DNA of 64,000 nucleotides from CAVUWL01 sp963700105 (GCA_963700105.1 CAVOWL010000006.1:347911-411910); one strand, 5' to 3'. Shown: positions 27,646-36,940, numbered from the stretch's first letter. The notes: generated by a model not told the origin, from the letters alone. Numbers and translations are program-made.

Positions 27646-28322
27646 CCCCCTCCCGCACGGCCTTCGCCGCGATCCTCGGAAAGGACCTGCGCACCGAACT
27701 GCGCACCCTGCAATCGCTTCCGGCGATGGCGCTGTTCGCCGTCACCACCTTCGTCATCTTCCGCTTCGGGCTGGGAAGGACCAGCCTCTCCGGCGGGCTC
27801 GCCGCCGGCGTGCTTTGGACGACGCTGCTCTTTGCCGGGGTGCTTGGGATCAACCGCCTCTTCGTCGCCGAGCGCGAGGAGGGAGGATTCGATGCGATCC
27901 GCCTGGCCCCAATCGATCGCACCGTCCTCTTCGCCGCCAAGGCGGTGGCGCTGCTTCTGTACCTGCTCGTGCTCGAGCTGATCGCGGTGCCGATCTTTGC
28001 TCTCTTTTTCCTCGGAAGCGCCGCCGCCCTGCCGCCGCTGGTCGCGGTTTGCCTCCTCGCCGACCTGGGCCTCGCCGCGACCGGAACGCTGATCTCCTCG
28101 ATGGCCGTCAACTCCCGCGCCCGCGATCTGTTGGTGCCGCTGGTGCTACTACCGCTGGTCGTGCCGCTGATGATCGCGACAACCGCTGCGACCGAGCCGC
28201 TGATGGCGGCGGCTGGACCGGGCTATCACCGCTTCGGCACCTGGCTGGCGGTGCTCGGGTTATACGATCTGGTCTTCCTCCTGGTCGGATACGCGGTGTT
28301 CGACTTTCTCTTGGAGGACTGA
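27642..28322 (+). CDS. ccmB: heme exporter protein CcmB
   Basis: A 226-residue polytopic membrane protein: FAAILGKDLRTELRTLQSLPAM at the start, TTLLFAGVLGINRLFVAEREEG with the conserved E-x-E/R-E-x-G loop, ALRLAPID-like DAIRLAPIDRT, and about six membrane helices ending LGLYDLVFLLVGYAVFDFLLED. It is the membrane partner of CcmA. GTG start inside the ccmA stop shows tight coupling. ccmC follows after 34 bp. Confidence 0.88.
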   Translation: MTPSRTAFAAILGKDLRTELRTLQSLPAMALFAVTTFVIFRFGLGRTSLSGGLAAGVLWTTLLFAGVLGINRLFVAEREEGGFDAIRLAPIDRTVLFAAKAVALLLYLLVLELIAVPIFALFFLGSAAALPPLVAVCLLADLGLAATGTLISSMAVNSRARDLLVPLVLLPLVVPLMIATTAATEPLMAAAGPGYHRFGTWLAVLGLYDLVFLLVGYAVFDFLLED

Positions 28323-28356
28323 GCCAAGCGCTCCGGACCCCCACCGCGGCACAGGC

Positions 28357-29079
28357 ATGTACGGCAAAGGACTCAGAACCCTCTCGATAGCGACCGTGAT
28401 CTCGCTCGCCACGGGACTCTGCCTGGTCTTCTTCTACGCCCCACTCGACGCCAACCAGGGCTTCATCCAAAAGATTTTCTACCTGCACGTACCGCTGGCG
28501 ATCACGACTTTGGTCGGGTTCATCGTCGGCGGCCTTTTCGCCATCGCCCACCTGCGCAGCGGCAAGCGGCGCTGGGACGCATACTCCTACGTCTCGATCC
28601 ATATCTCGGTGATCTTCGCCGTCGCGGTCCTGATCACCGGATCGATCTGGGCAAAGGCCTCCTGGGGGCACTGGTGGGTCTGGGAAGAGCCGACCCTGGT
28701 CAGCTTCCTGATCGTCTTTCTGCTCTACGCGACCTACTTCCCCTTTCGCTACGCGATCGAGGACCCCGAGCGCCAGGCCCGCTATGCCTCGGTCTTCGCC
28801 GTAACCGCCGGCGCCTTCGTGCCGCTCAACTTTCTCGCCGTTCGACTCACCCCGAGCCTCGTTCACCCGCGGGTCTTTGCCACGGCCAATGGCGGCCTAC
28901 CCAACTCGATGCTACTCACCTTCCTCGTCTCCCTGGCCGCGATCGCGCTGCTCTGGATGACCCTGGTTAAGTTCGAGCTAACGGCGAAGAGCGCGTCTGG
29001 GCAGGTCAAGCGGCTGCGCCGGGCGCTCGAGTCAGCGCCGAGCGGGGCCAAATCACGGGTCGCCCCGGAGGTGAGCTAA
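28357..29079 (+). CDS. ccmC: cytochrome c biogenesis protein CcmC/CcsA-type
   Basis: A 240-residue, six-helix membrane protein. Heme-handling WWD-like motif WGHWWVWEEPTLVSFL in the middle, histidines in FYLHVP and SLVHPR flanking it, as expected for CcmC, which binds heme at the outer face and passes it to CcmE. The WWD motif has Glu in place of Asp (WVWEE). It lies between ccmB and the ccmD-like gene; no ccmE or ccmF is in this window, so the rest of system I must be elsewhere. Confidence 0.88.
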   Translation: MYGKGLRTLSIATVISLATGLCLVFFYAPLDANQGFIQKIFYLHVPLAITTLVGFIVGGLFAIAHLRSGKRRWDAYSYVSIHISVIFAVAVLITGSIWAKASWGHWWVWEEPTLVSFLIVFLLYATYFPFRYAIEDPERQARYASVFAVTAGAFVPLNFLAVRLTPSLVHPRVFATANGGLPNSMLLTFLVSLAAIALLWMTLVKFELTAKSASGQVKRLRRALESAPSGAKSRVAPEVS

Positions 29080-29277
29080 GTGCCCGCCGTGCCGCTCGGG
29101 GAAGCCGGCAGATTTGTCGCCGGGGCCTACATAGTCTTCTTGGTCCTGATCGTCGTCTACGTAGGAATCATGGCGGCCAAACTGCAACGGATTGAGAGGG
29201 AACTGCGCGAGTTGGCCGGCTTTGCCGAGCAGCGCGCCCGCGAGCAAGAGCGCGAGGAGGTCGGGGGCCCTGTCTGA
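29080..29277 (+). CDS. CcmD-like small membrane protein
   Basis: A 65-residue protein from GTG 29080, which starts immediately after the ccmC stop. One hydrophobic helix AGAYIVFLVLIVVYVGIMA followed by a charged helix KLQRIERELRELAGFAEQR. Size, topology and position match CcmD, which helps release holo-CcmE. Sequence identity in this family is too low for a firm name. It overlaps the proposed hemA start by 8 bases. Confidence 0.7.
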   Translation: MPAVPLGEAGRFVAGAYIVFLVLIVVYVGIMAAKLQRIERELRELAGFAEQRAREQEREEVGGPV

Positions 29278-30598
29278 GCTGCTGGCACTTGGCGTCTCCC
29301 ACAAGACCGCGCCGCTAGACCTGCGCGAGCGCCTCGCGCTCACCGAGGGACGGGCGGTCGGGGCCCTGCACGAGCTGACCGCCGCCAGTGGAATCCATGA
29401 GGCGGCGGCGATCTCGACCTGTAATCGCACCGAGCTCTACCTGATCGTCTCTGACCCGGTTGAGGCGGAGTCGACCGCGCTTGGCGTTCTCACCCGCCAG
29501 GCCGAGATTCGCCCCACCGAGCTGCTCGGGCATCTCTACTCGCTGCGATCGACAGAGGCGGTCCGCCACCTCTTTCGGGTCACCGCCGGACTCGATTCGA
29601 TGATCCTCGGTGAGGCCGAGGTGCAGGGCCAGGTCAAACGGGCCTATGAGCTGGCGCTGGTCGAGGGCGCAACCGGGCCGATCCTCAACCGGCTCTTCCG
29701 CGGTGCGCTCGGCGCCGGCGGGCGGGCGCGCAACGAGACCGGGATCAGCGAGACCGGCATCTCGGTCCCCTCGGTTGCGGTCGAGCTTGCCCAGCGCACC
29801 CTCGGCGACCTTCACGACCGCAGGGTCTTGGTGATTGGAGCCGGCGAGACGGCAGAGCTCTTGGCGCGGGCGCTCGTTGCCCGCGGAGTCGCCACCGTCT
29901 TCGTCGCCAACCGTCGCTATGACCGCGCGATTGGCCTCGCTCAGCGCTTTGGCGGCAGCGCGACCCGATTTGAGGAGCTGCCCGAGCAGCTCGGGTCAGC
30001 TGACATCGTCGTCTCGGCGACCAACTCCCCCCACCATATCGTCGAGCACGACGACATCGCCTCGGTGATGGCGGCGCGCGAGGGACGCCCGCTGTTGCTG
30101 GTCGATATCGCGGTGCCGCGCGACATCGAGCCGGCCTGCCGCCAGATCGCTGGGGTCAACCTCTACGACATCGACGACGTCCAAGGGATCGTCGAGCGCA
30201 ACGCGATCGGTCGCGAGGCCGAGGCGCGGCGGGCGGAGCTGATCCTCGAGGTTGAGATCGAGCGTTTCGAGCGCTGGCTGGCCTCCTTGGAGGTGGTTCC
30301 GACGATCGCCGCCCTGCGCCAACGCGGCGAGGAGATCGCGGGCCATCTCCTCGCTGAGAACGAGACTCGCTGGGAGAGCATCTCCGCAGCTGACCGCGAG
30401 CGCCTGGGCGCGATGGCGAGGGCGATCGCCTCGCGGCTTCTGCACGAGCCCACCCTGCGGATGAAGCGTGCCGCGGGAAGCGATGAGGCCTACCTCTACG
30501 TCAGCGCCCTGCGCGAGCTGTTCGGACTCGACCCGCAATCTGAGCCCGAGAGACCGGCGGGCGCCAGCGTCACCGAGCTTCACCGCAAGGCCACTTGA
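29270..30598 (+). CDS. hemA: glutamyl-tRNA reductase (apparent CTG start)
   Basis: A ~442-residue enzyme making glutamate-1-semialdehyde from Glu-tRNA, the first step of C5 heme synthesis. Seen: LALGVSHKTAPLDLRERLA, catalytic Cys51 in STCNRTELY, VRHLFRVTAGLDSMILGE, and NADPH-binding VLVIGAGETAELLARAL. Family proteins begin M-x-L-L-x-L-G-x-N/S-H-K-T-A-P. The only codon at that place is CTG 29270 (CTG TCT GAG), with GAGGAGG 9-10 bases upstream. The nearest in-frame canonical start (TTG 29192) lies deep inside the ccmD-like gene. The CTG overlaps the upstream stop region. Confidence 0.9.
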   Translation: MSELLALGVSHKTAPLDLRERLALTEGRAVGALHELTAASGIHEAAAISTCNRTELYLIVSDPVEAESTALGVLTRQAEIRPTELLGHLYSLRSTEAVRHLFRVTAGLDSMILGEAEVQGQVKRAYELALVEGATGPILNRLFRGALGAGGRARNETGISETGISVPSVAVELAQRTLGDLHDRRVLVIGAGETAELLARALVARGVATVFVANRRYDRAIGLAQRFGGSATRFEELPEQLGSADIVVSATNSPHHIVEHDDIASVMAAREGRPLLLVDIAVPRDIEPACRQIAGVNLYDIDDVQGIVERNAIGREAEARRAELILEVEIERFERWLASLEVVPTIAALRQRGEEIAGHLLAENETRWESISAADRERLGAMARAIASRLLHEPTLRMKRAAGSDEAYLYVSALRELFGLDPQSEPERPAGASVTELHRKAT

Positions 30599-31476
30599 AG
30601 CTTCGCATCGCCACCAGGGGAAGCGCCCTGGCCCTGGCGCAGGCGGGGCAGGTCGCAGAGCTGCTGGGTGGTGCGGAGCTGATCGAGGCGGGCTCAAGCG
30701 AGGAGGAAGGCGATAAGGAGCGCTTTATCCGCGGGGTCGAGGCAGCCCTGCTCGCCGATCGGGCCGAGATTGGCGTGCACTCCGCGAAGGACCTTCCGGC
30801 CCAGATGACCGGCGGCCTGATGATCGCGGCCACCCCTGCCCGAGAGGACCCAGCCGATGCCTGGATCGGCACGGCCACCAGCTTCGGCGAAATCGAGGTG
30901 GGGGCGCGGGTCGGCACCTCAAGCCTGCGCCGCCGAGCCCAGCTCCTCGCCGCTCGCTCCGACCTCGAAGTTGTCGAGCTGCACGGAAATGTCGACACCA
31001 GGCTGAGGCGACTCGAGGACGGCGAGCTCGATGCGCTCATCTTGGCGACCGCCGGCCTGCGCCGGCTGGGGCGAGATCGCGAGGTGTCGTTTCGGATACC
31101 GACCGAGACGATGACCCCGGCCGCGGGTCAGGGCACCCTCGTCCTGCAGGTGCGATCCGGCGACGAGGTGGCCCGCGCGGCGGCGGCGCGAATCTGTGAC
31201 CGGGGCTCGTTGCTTGAGTTGACCGCGGAGCGAAGCGCGCTGGCCCGCCTCGACGCCAGCTGCACCACCCCAATCGGCCTGCGGGCCAGGCTTGATGGCG
31301 AGCGGCTCTTGCTCGATGCCTTCCTCGGCCTGCCCGACGGCAGTGAGTGGCTGCGCGACCGACTCAGCGGGGATTGCGGGGACCCGGTCGAGCTGGGGGA
31401 GCGACTGGCCGAACGCCTGCTCAGCGCCGGTGCTCGCGACCTCCTCGAGCGAGCAGAGGCGAGCGGCAATGCATGA
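30595..31476 (+). CDS. hemC: porphobilinogen deaminase (hydroxymethylbilane synthase)
   Basis: A 293-residue enzyme joining four porphobilinogens. Seen: LRIATRGSALALAQA, HSAKDLPAQM, TSSLRRRAQL, ELHGNVDTRLRRL and LATAGLRRLG; Cys223 in LDASCTTPIG binds the dipyrromethane cofactor. Start TTG 30595 overlaps the hemA stop (TTGA). The order hemA-hemC-cobA/hemD is the usual actinobacterial heme cluster, although hemB is not next in line here. Confidence 0.94.
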   Translation: MKLRIATRGSALALAQAGQVAELLGGAELIEAGSSEEEGDKERFIRGVEAALLADRAEIGVHSAKDLPAQMTGGLMIAATPAREDPADAWIGTATSFGEIEVGARVGTSSLRRRAQLLAARSDLEVVELHGNVDTRLRRLEDGELDALILATAGLRRLGRDREVSFRIPTETMTPAAGQGTLVLQVRSGDEVARAAAARICDRGSLLELTAERSALARLDASCTTPIGLRARLDGERLLLDAFLGLPDGSEWLRDRLSGDCGDPVELGERLAERLLSAGARDLLERAEASGNA

Positions 31477-31530
31477 GCGCTCAAGGGCCTTGGGAGACAG
31501 CATCAGGGCCCTCGGTTCTGGTGGCAAGCC

Positions 31531-33036
31531 GTGAGCGCGAGAGCGGGCGTCGTCTACCTGGTCGGGGCTGGCCCTGGCGATCCCGAATTGATGACCGCTC
31601 GATCCCTGGCCCTGATCGCCTCCGCCGAGCTGATCTTCTATGACCGCCTGATACCGAAGGGCGCTCTGGCGGGCGCCCGAACCGAGGCCGAGTTGATCTA
31701 CGTTGGGAAGCGACCAGGGGTGGCGTCGCTGCCTCAGGATCAGATCGCCGAGCGGCTGGTGGAGGCGGCCCAGGAAGGAAGGAGCGTCGTGCGTCTGAAG
31801 GGCGGTGACCCTTTCGTGTTCGGGCGCGGCGGTGAGGAGGGTGAGGCCCTGCATGCGGCGGGGGTCGAGTTCGAGGTGGTTCCAGGGATCAGCGCCGGAA
31901 TCGCCGTCCCGGCCTACGCCGGAATCCCGGTCACCCACCGCGAGGATGCCTCCGCGGTCGCCTTTGCCACCGGTCACGAGGATCCCCAAAAGCCGGAGAC
32001 AGCGCTTGACTGGGCGGCGCTGGCGGCCTTCCCGGGCACTCTGGTTCTCTACATGGGCGTCAAGCGCCTCGCCCAAAACGCGCGGGCGCTGATCGCGGCG
32101 GGACGCGACCCAGAGGAACCGGCCGCGGCAATCGAGCACGGCACCCTCGCCGAGCAGCGAACGGTGACCGCGACCCTTGCCACGATTGCAGCCGCGGTTG
32201 AGCACCGCCGGATCGGGGCGCCGGCGTTGATTGTGATCGGCCCGGTGGTGGCCAGAAGGGAGCAGCTGGCCTGGCTGGAGCGCCGCGCGCTGCACGGGCG
32301 CACGATCGTCGTCAGCCGCGCCCGCGCTCAGGCGAGCGGCCTTGCGGCTCGTCTCGCCGAGCTCGGCGCAGCCGTGGTCGAGCTGCCGCTGATTCGGATC
32401 GAGCCAAGGATCGACAGCGATCAGGTGCGTGCAGCGGTGGATTCAATTGACCAATACGCGGTGCTGTGCATGACCAGCCCCAACGGAGTCCGACAGCTCT
32501 TTGCGGCGCTCGCGATCGCTGGTCTGGACGCCCGTGCCCTGGGCGCCACGACGATCGCTGCGATCGGACCGGGCACCGCGGCGGCCCTGGCTGAGCGCGG
32601 CATCCTCGCCGATGTGATCCCTGAGCGCTTCCTCGCCGAGGCGCTGATCGAGTCGCTAGCCGCGGTCAAGCTCGAGGGCCGCCGCGTCCTCTTCGCCGCT
32701 GCCGCGGGGGCGCGGGAGGTACTCCCCGATGCGCTCCGCGAACGGGGCGCAACGGTCGACGTGATCTCGCTCTATGAGACAGTTCGCGAGGATCCGAGCC
32801 CCGAGGCGCTCGAGGCGGCCCGGGACGCCGACTACATCACCTTCACCTCCGCCTCAACGGTCGACAGCTTCCTCGCCGCCTTCGGCGAGGATCCACCCCA
32901 AAAGGCCCGCCTAATTTCAATTGGGCCGATCACCACAGAAGCTCTTCGCAACGCCGGCCTCGAGGTTGCTGCGCAGGCCGAACGCCACGACATCGACGGC
33001 CTTTTGGAGGCGCTGCTGGGCGACGCCAAACGATGA
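31531..33036 (+). CDS. uroporphyrinogen-III C-methyltransferase / uroporphyrinogen-III synthase fusion
   Basis: A 501-residue two-domain enzyme. Residues 1-~250 are a CobA/SUMT methyltransferase: VYLVGAGPGDPELMT, LIFYDRL, RLKGGDPFVFGRGGEE, PGISAGIAVPAYAGIPVTHR and LVLYMGVK. Residues ~255-500 are HemD-like: TIVVSRARAQASGLAARL, MTSPNGVRQLF, AAIGPGTAAALAERG and DYITFTSASTVDSFL. The fusion makes uroporphyrinogen III and diverts part of it to siroheme/cobalamin. Such CobA-HemD fusions are common in actinobacteria. The gene ends in an ATGA overlap with birA. Confidence 0.93.
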   Translation: MSARAGVVYLVGAGPGDPELMTARSLALIASAELIFYDRLIPKGALAGARTEAELIYVGKRPGVASLPQDQIAERLVEAAQEGRSVVRLKGGDPFVFGRGGEEGEALHAAGVEFEVVPGISAGIAVPAYAGIPVTHREDASAVAFATGHEDPQKPETALDWAALAAFPGTLVLYMGVKRLAQNARALIAAGRDPEEPAAAIEHGTLAEQRTVTATLATIAAAVEHRRIGAPALIVIGPVVARREQLAWLERRALHGRTIVVSRARAQASGLAARLAELGAAVVELPLIRIEPRIDSDQVRAAVDSIDQYAVLCMTSPNGVRQLFAALAIAGLDARALGATTIAAIGPGTAAALAERGILADVIPERFLAEALIESLAAVKLEGRRVLFAAAAGAREVLPDALRERGATVDVISLYETVREDPSPEALEAARDADYITFTSASTVDSFLAAFGEDPPQKARLISIGPITTEALRNAGLEVAAQAERHDIDGLLEALLGDAKR

Positions 33037-33734
33037 GCTTCGGCCTCCCTCACCGCCATTTTCGAGTAACGACCTCGACCAACTCCCGCGCTCGCGAGCT
33101 CGCCGAAGCGGGAGCGCCGGGGGGAACCGTGGTCAGCGCCGAGCAGCAAACCGATGGCAGGGGCAGAGGGGGGCGACGCTGGTCGGCACCGCCTGGCGGC
33201 GCGCTTCTTTACTCGGCGATCCTGCGCCCCCTCGATCCCCGCCACCGCGTCTTGGCGCTCGCAACCTCACTCGCCGTGTGCGAGGCAGCTGAGGAGATGG
33301 CGCCGGATGCCAGCTGTCAGATCAAGTGGCCCAACGACGTCCTACTCGAGGGCCGAAAGCTCGCCGGAATCCTGATCGAGGCACGGGTGCGCGAAGGTTG
33401 GGCGGTGATCGGGGTTGGCCTCAACCTGGCGATCGAGCCGGCCCAGTTCCCGGCGCAGATCCGCTCCCGGGCGACGTCCCTGGGCGCCGGGGTTACGGCT
33501 GACGGGGCCCGCGCCGCGCTCAATCGGCGGCTCAGCTTTTGGAGCGAGGCAGAGCCGGCAACGGTGATAGAGGCCTGGAGCCGGCGTGACGCACTCAGCG
33601 GCCAAGCGGTCCGCTGGGAGGGCGGCTCAGGAGTCGCCAGCGGAGTCGATCAGCGAGGCAGTCTCGTCGTCATCACCGCCGCCGGCAAGCGCCTCGGACT
33701 CAGCGCCGGTGAGGTCCACCTGCTCGGCACCTGA
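33033..33734 (+). CDS. birA: biotin--[acetyl-CoA-carboxylase] ligase
   Basis: A 233-residue biotin protein ligase: TTSTNSRARELAEAGAPGG, the biotinyl-AMP loop TDGRGRGGRRW, IKWPNDVLLEGRKLAGIL (catalytic Lys) and VIGVGLNLAI, then a short C-terminal SH3-like domain. There is no N-terminal HTH, so it is not a repressor (class I ligase). ATG 33033 overlaps the cobA-hemD stop. Its 3' end overlaps the convergent helicase gene by 108 bp, which is unusually long for two conserved genes. Confidence 0.92.
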   Translation: MSFGLPHRHFRVTTSTNSRARELAEAGAPGGTVVSAEQQTDGRGRGGRRWSAPPGGALLYSAILRPLDPRHRVLALATSLAVCEAAEEMAPDASCQIKWPNDVLLEGRKLAGILIEARVREGWAVIGVGLNLAIEPAQFPAQIRSRATSLGAGVTADGARAALNRRLSFWSEAEPATVIEAWSRRDALSGQAVRWEGGSGVASGVDQRGSLVVITAAGKRLGLSAGEVHLLGT

Positions 33735-36221
33735 GTCCGCCTCAGCTCCATTTGGCTCGGCGCCGTCTTCAGCGGCAGCCGCACCGCGGGCGCCGCCGCC
33801 ATCGACGTTGCCTCGCCCTCGCTTGTTGGTTCGCTTTCTGCGCCGCTTTCCTCCCTTGGGAAAGTTCCGCAAAAGCTCGCGGGCGATCGCCGTCGGTTTG
33901 CGAGCCATCCGCATCCGTGCGCCACGCAGCACCTCCTCACCCTCGGGGGTGTGGGAAACGGCGGCGGCGAGTAGCGAAACCGCGAGGCGGCGATCATGTT
34001 TGCGCGCCGCGTGCACCAGGCGGCGCGCGTTGCGGCCGTGGGCGCGCCCGGAGGAGTTGACCAGAAGTCCCAACAGCCGCTTGGTCTCCGGCCAGCGCTG
34101 AACGGCGTACTCCTCGTGCAGCTCACGCGTGTAGGAGGCGAGCCGCCAGACCCAGGCCTGCGCCTGGTCGCGGCGACCAATCCGCTTATCGATCAGCGCC
34201 TGCAGGAGGATCTTTGTTCCGGCCCGCTTGTCCTCTCGACTCCAGGTGCCGACGATCTCGATCGCATCATCGAAGGCCTCGGCATCACCCAGATCGGCAA
34301 CCTCGCCAAGCGCTTTGAGGCGCAGCTGAGCGTTGCGGTTTCGCTGCACGCAGGTGAGCAGGAAGCGGCGGCGCAGCTCCTTGCTCTGATCGTTTTGCAG
34401 CATCGCCCGCGCCCGCCGCCAGCCCTGCGTATTGACCCTGGCTCCGGCGAGCGCCGCCCAGGCATGCTGCTCGGGATAGTCGAGGTTCTCCACCGCGATT
34501 CGCCAGATCTCGCGCTCGAGCACCTCCATGCGGCGCTCCTCGGAGTCAGAAACTGGAACGACTCGACGCTCGACCCGAACCTTGCGGCCGCGGCCGCGGC
34601 GCACCGGCCCGACGACGATCGCGCCGCCGCGGTAGACGTCGCGGTCGAGCAGGCTGTGAAGGGTAACGATCGTCTCGTCATGGGTCGTGGCTGGATGGAC
34701 GAAGTCGATGACTAGCCCTGCCTCCTTGCCGGGTGCACGCCGCGTCACCCGGCCCACCCGCTGCTGATACACGCGTCGTGAGGCGGTCGGCGCCAGGTGC
34801 ATGCAGATCGTCGCCCGCGGTGAGTTCCAGCCCTCGGCCAAAAGCATCGCGTTGCACAAGACATCCACCTCGCCGCGCTCAAAGGCGGCGAGAATTTCGG
34901 CCAGCTCGCGCTTCGGAGTTTCCCCCGAAACCGCTCGCGCCACGATGCCAGCGTCGCGGAAGGCCTTGGCGACGTTCTTGGCGTGTTGCACGCCGGCCGT
35001 ATAGAGGACGCCGGGGACCTTTCGAAAGCGCGATTTGTAGAGGTCGGCGATCGCCACGTTAAACGGCTCTTGATCCAGCAGGGCGGCGAGCTCCTCCTGA
35101 TCGAAGTCCTGATCGACCTCGCCTTTTCGGAGGGGAACCTTGGCGATCGTCCGTACCCCCGGTCCGGGCGGAATCCGAAGGCAGCGAAGCGGCGAGATCA
35201 CCCCCCTGCGGGCAGCCTGAGCGAGGTCAAAGCGCGAGGTCTGGGTTGGGAAAAGATCGGCAACGTGACGGGCGATAAGCGCGCCGGTCGCGGTCATTCC
35301 AATGTAGACGGGGCCGGTCCAGGCCCGAATGCAGGCGCTCGTCTTCTCCCCCAGGGCGGTGTGGGCCTCATCGCAGATAACGATCGAGTAGGCATCGGAG
35401 ACGCGCTTGTGGTTGCGGACAAACCACTGGTAGGTCTCGACCGTGACCGGCCCGTCGGGATCATCGCGGCCGTCGAGCAGCGGGGGGCGCAGGCGCTCCT
35501 TGTAACCGCGGCTTGAGATCTCACCGATGAACTGATCGACGAGGTTGCGGCGGTGGGTGAGAATCAAAACCCCCCCGGTGCGCGAAGCGTCGATGAAACC
35601 GACTGCGGCGACGGTCTTGCCCGCCCCGGTCGCGTGCTCAAACCAAAAACGGCGATCCGCGCCAGGGTCCTCGGGGGCCTCCTCGATCGCCTCTTCCTCC
35701 TCTGCCTCAGACTCCTCCCAGTCCCGCGGCTCCTCATCCGCGGCCAGCTCCTCGTCCTCGAGTTGCTCCTCACCGTTTGACTCACCCGGCGAGGACTCGG
35801 CCGCATCGCTGCGAATTTCGGTGCCTGGATCCGACGCCGCCGGCTCGCCGTTTCGGCGCTCGAGACGGGTCGCGACCTGCTGCTCTGTCATCAGCTCGGC
35901 CAGAGTCCCCGACAGCGCGTCGACCTGGTGGGGCGAGAGTTCGGCGCCATCGCGGAGCTTTGGGGGCTCCTCGGCCAGCAGCCGCTCCAACCCCAAAAGC
36001 AGCGAGAAATCCTGGCGCCAGGCGATCGAGGGCTCCTCGCCCCCCTCCGCCAGCTCTTCAAGGGCCGCATCGAGCGCCCGGCGCCGCGCGGTCCCCGGCG
36101 CCAGCGCATCGGGTCCCTCGCCGTCAAGCAGGAAGGGCTCGCGGGCAAACTCCGCCGCACGCTCGATATCGGCGCCTGAAGGAACTGCCGCTGACGCGGC
36201 AACTTCGGTGGTCTTGGCCAT
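33627..36221 (-). CDS. large SF2 DEAD/DEAH-box helicase with acidic linker
   Basis: An ~864-residue protein. A helical N-terminal region (to ~125) is followed by a strongly acidic linker (~130-190), then an SF2 core: Walker A HATGAGKTVAAVGF, THRRNLVDQF, motif II ICDEAHTAL, motif III GMTATG, and motif VI YQQRVGRVTRR. After that come ~220 residues of helical repeats (RFLLTCVQRNRNAQLRLKAL...) and a Lys/Arg-rich then acidic tail. The core resembles type III restriction/XPB-like helicases; the flanks are unfamiliar. It looks lineage-specific. ATG 36221 is chosen; a TTG directly before it would add one residue. It is divergent from tlpA. Confidence 0.82.
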   Translation of the reverse strand: MAKTTEVAASAAVPSGADIERAAEFAREPFLLDGEGPDALAPGTARRRALDAALEELAEGGEEPSIAWRQDFSLLLGLERLLAEEPPKLRDGAELSPHQVDALSGTLAELMTEQQVATRLERRNGEPAASDPGTEIRSDAAESSPGESNGEEQLEDEELAADEEPRDWEESEAEEEEAIEEAPEDPGADRRFWFEHATGAGKTVAAVGFIDASRTGGVLILTHRRNLVDQFIGEISSRGYKERLRPPLLDGRDDPDGPVTVETYQWFVRNHKRVSDAYSIVICDEAHTALGEKTSACIRAWTGPVYIGMTATGALIARHVADLFPTQTSRFDLAQAARRGVISPLRCLRIPPGPGVRTIAKVPLRKGEVDQDFDQEELAALLDQEPFNVAIADLYKSRFRKVPGVLYTAGVQHAKNVAKAFRDAGIVARAVSGETPKRELAEILAAFERGEVDVLCNAMLLAEGWNSPRATICMHLAPTASRRVYQQRVGRVTRRAPGKEAGLVIDFVHPATTHDETIVTLHSLLDRDVYRGGAIVVGPVRRGRGRKVRVERRVVPVSDSEERRMEVLEREIWRIAVENLDYPEQHAWAALAGARVNTQGWRRARAMLQNDQSKELRRRFLLTCVQRNRNAQLRLKALGEVADLGDAEAFDDAIEIVGTWSREDKRAGTKILLQALIDKRIGRRDQAQAWVWRLASYTRELHEEYAVQRWPETKRLLGLLVNSSGRAHGRNARRLVHAARKHDRRLAVSLLAAAVSHTPEGEEVLRGARMRMARKPTAIARELLRNFPKGGKRRRKRTNKRGRGNVDGGGARGAAAAEDGAEPNGAEADSGAEQVDLTGAESEALAGGGDDDETASLIDSAGDS

Positions 36222-36361
36222 CAAGGCTTCTGGTGGTTCGTCCCAGCCGAGACGCGAGACGTGCGGCCAGGGACAAGGGGTGAGGACTCCGAGGTCGGTT
36301 CCCCGGTTATCTCAGCGGACCGCTTCGGAGCGGACCGAACGGACGTATTGTAACCAATGGA

Positions 36362-36940
36362 TTGACGGCTAGGAGATTCCCCCCCTTATTTGCAATTTTG
36401 GCGCTTGGAGTTGCCGCGCTCGCGGCGGGCTGCGGCAGCTCGACCTCGAGTGGCAACTACGGTGGCCAGCACCCCGCCTACACCAAGGCGCTGGCCGGTT
36501 CACCGGCGCCGCTGGCTGCCCTCCACAGCCAGCAGGACCGCCTGCTCTCCGGCGGCACCGCCGCCTTTGAAAGGCGCATCGCGGCGCTTCGCGGCTTCCC
36601 AGTGGTGGTCAACGTTTGGGCCTCCTGGTGTTGGCCCTGCCGATCGGAGTTTCCGGTTCTTCAGAAGCTCTCGGCAAGGTACGGCAAGCGAGTCGCCTTC
36701 CTCGGCGTCAACTCAGATGACTCAAAGGCCGCCGCCTCGACCTTTCTCAAGGAGGCACCGGTGCCATATCCCAGCTATTCGGACCCCGGCAAGAAGATCG
36801 CCAGCGCGGTCCACGTCACGATCGGTCTTCCAGACACGGCCTTTTTTAATCGCCGCGGACAGCTCGTTTATCTCAAACAAGGGCCCTACGCAAATGCCTC
36901 AGAACTGCAAGCCGACCTCAAGAATTACGCGCTTGGCTGA
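36362..36940 (+). CDS. TlpA/ResA-like lipoprotein thioredoxin
   Basis: A 192-residue exported thioredoxin-fold protein: a short signal ending LAAGC (lipobox Cys at ~25), then VNVWASWCWPCRSEFP with the CxxC pair Cys90/Cys93, LGVNSDDSKAAASTFL and a TlpA-type GLPDTAFFNRRG with the cis-proline. It probably reduces disulfides outside the membrane, for example in apocytochrome c, which fits the ccm genes 8 kb upstream. TTG 36362 is the only start that leaves a signal with a positive end. Confidence 0.85.
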   Translation: MTARRFPPLFAILALGVAALAAGCGSSTSSGNYGGQHPAYTKALAGSPAPLAALHSQQDRLLSGGTAAFERRIAALRGFPVVVNVWASWCWPCRSEFPVLQKLSARYGKRVAFLGVNSDDSKAAASTFLKEAPVPYPSYSDPGKKIASAVHVTIGLPDTAFFNRRGQLVYLKQGPYANASELQADLKNYALG

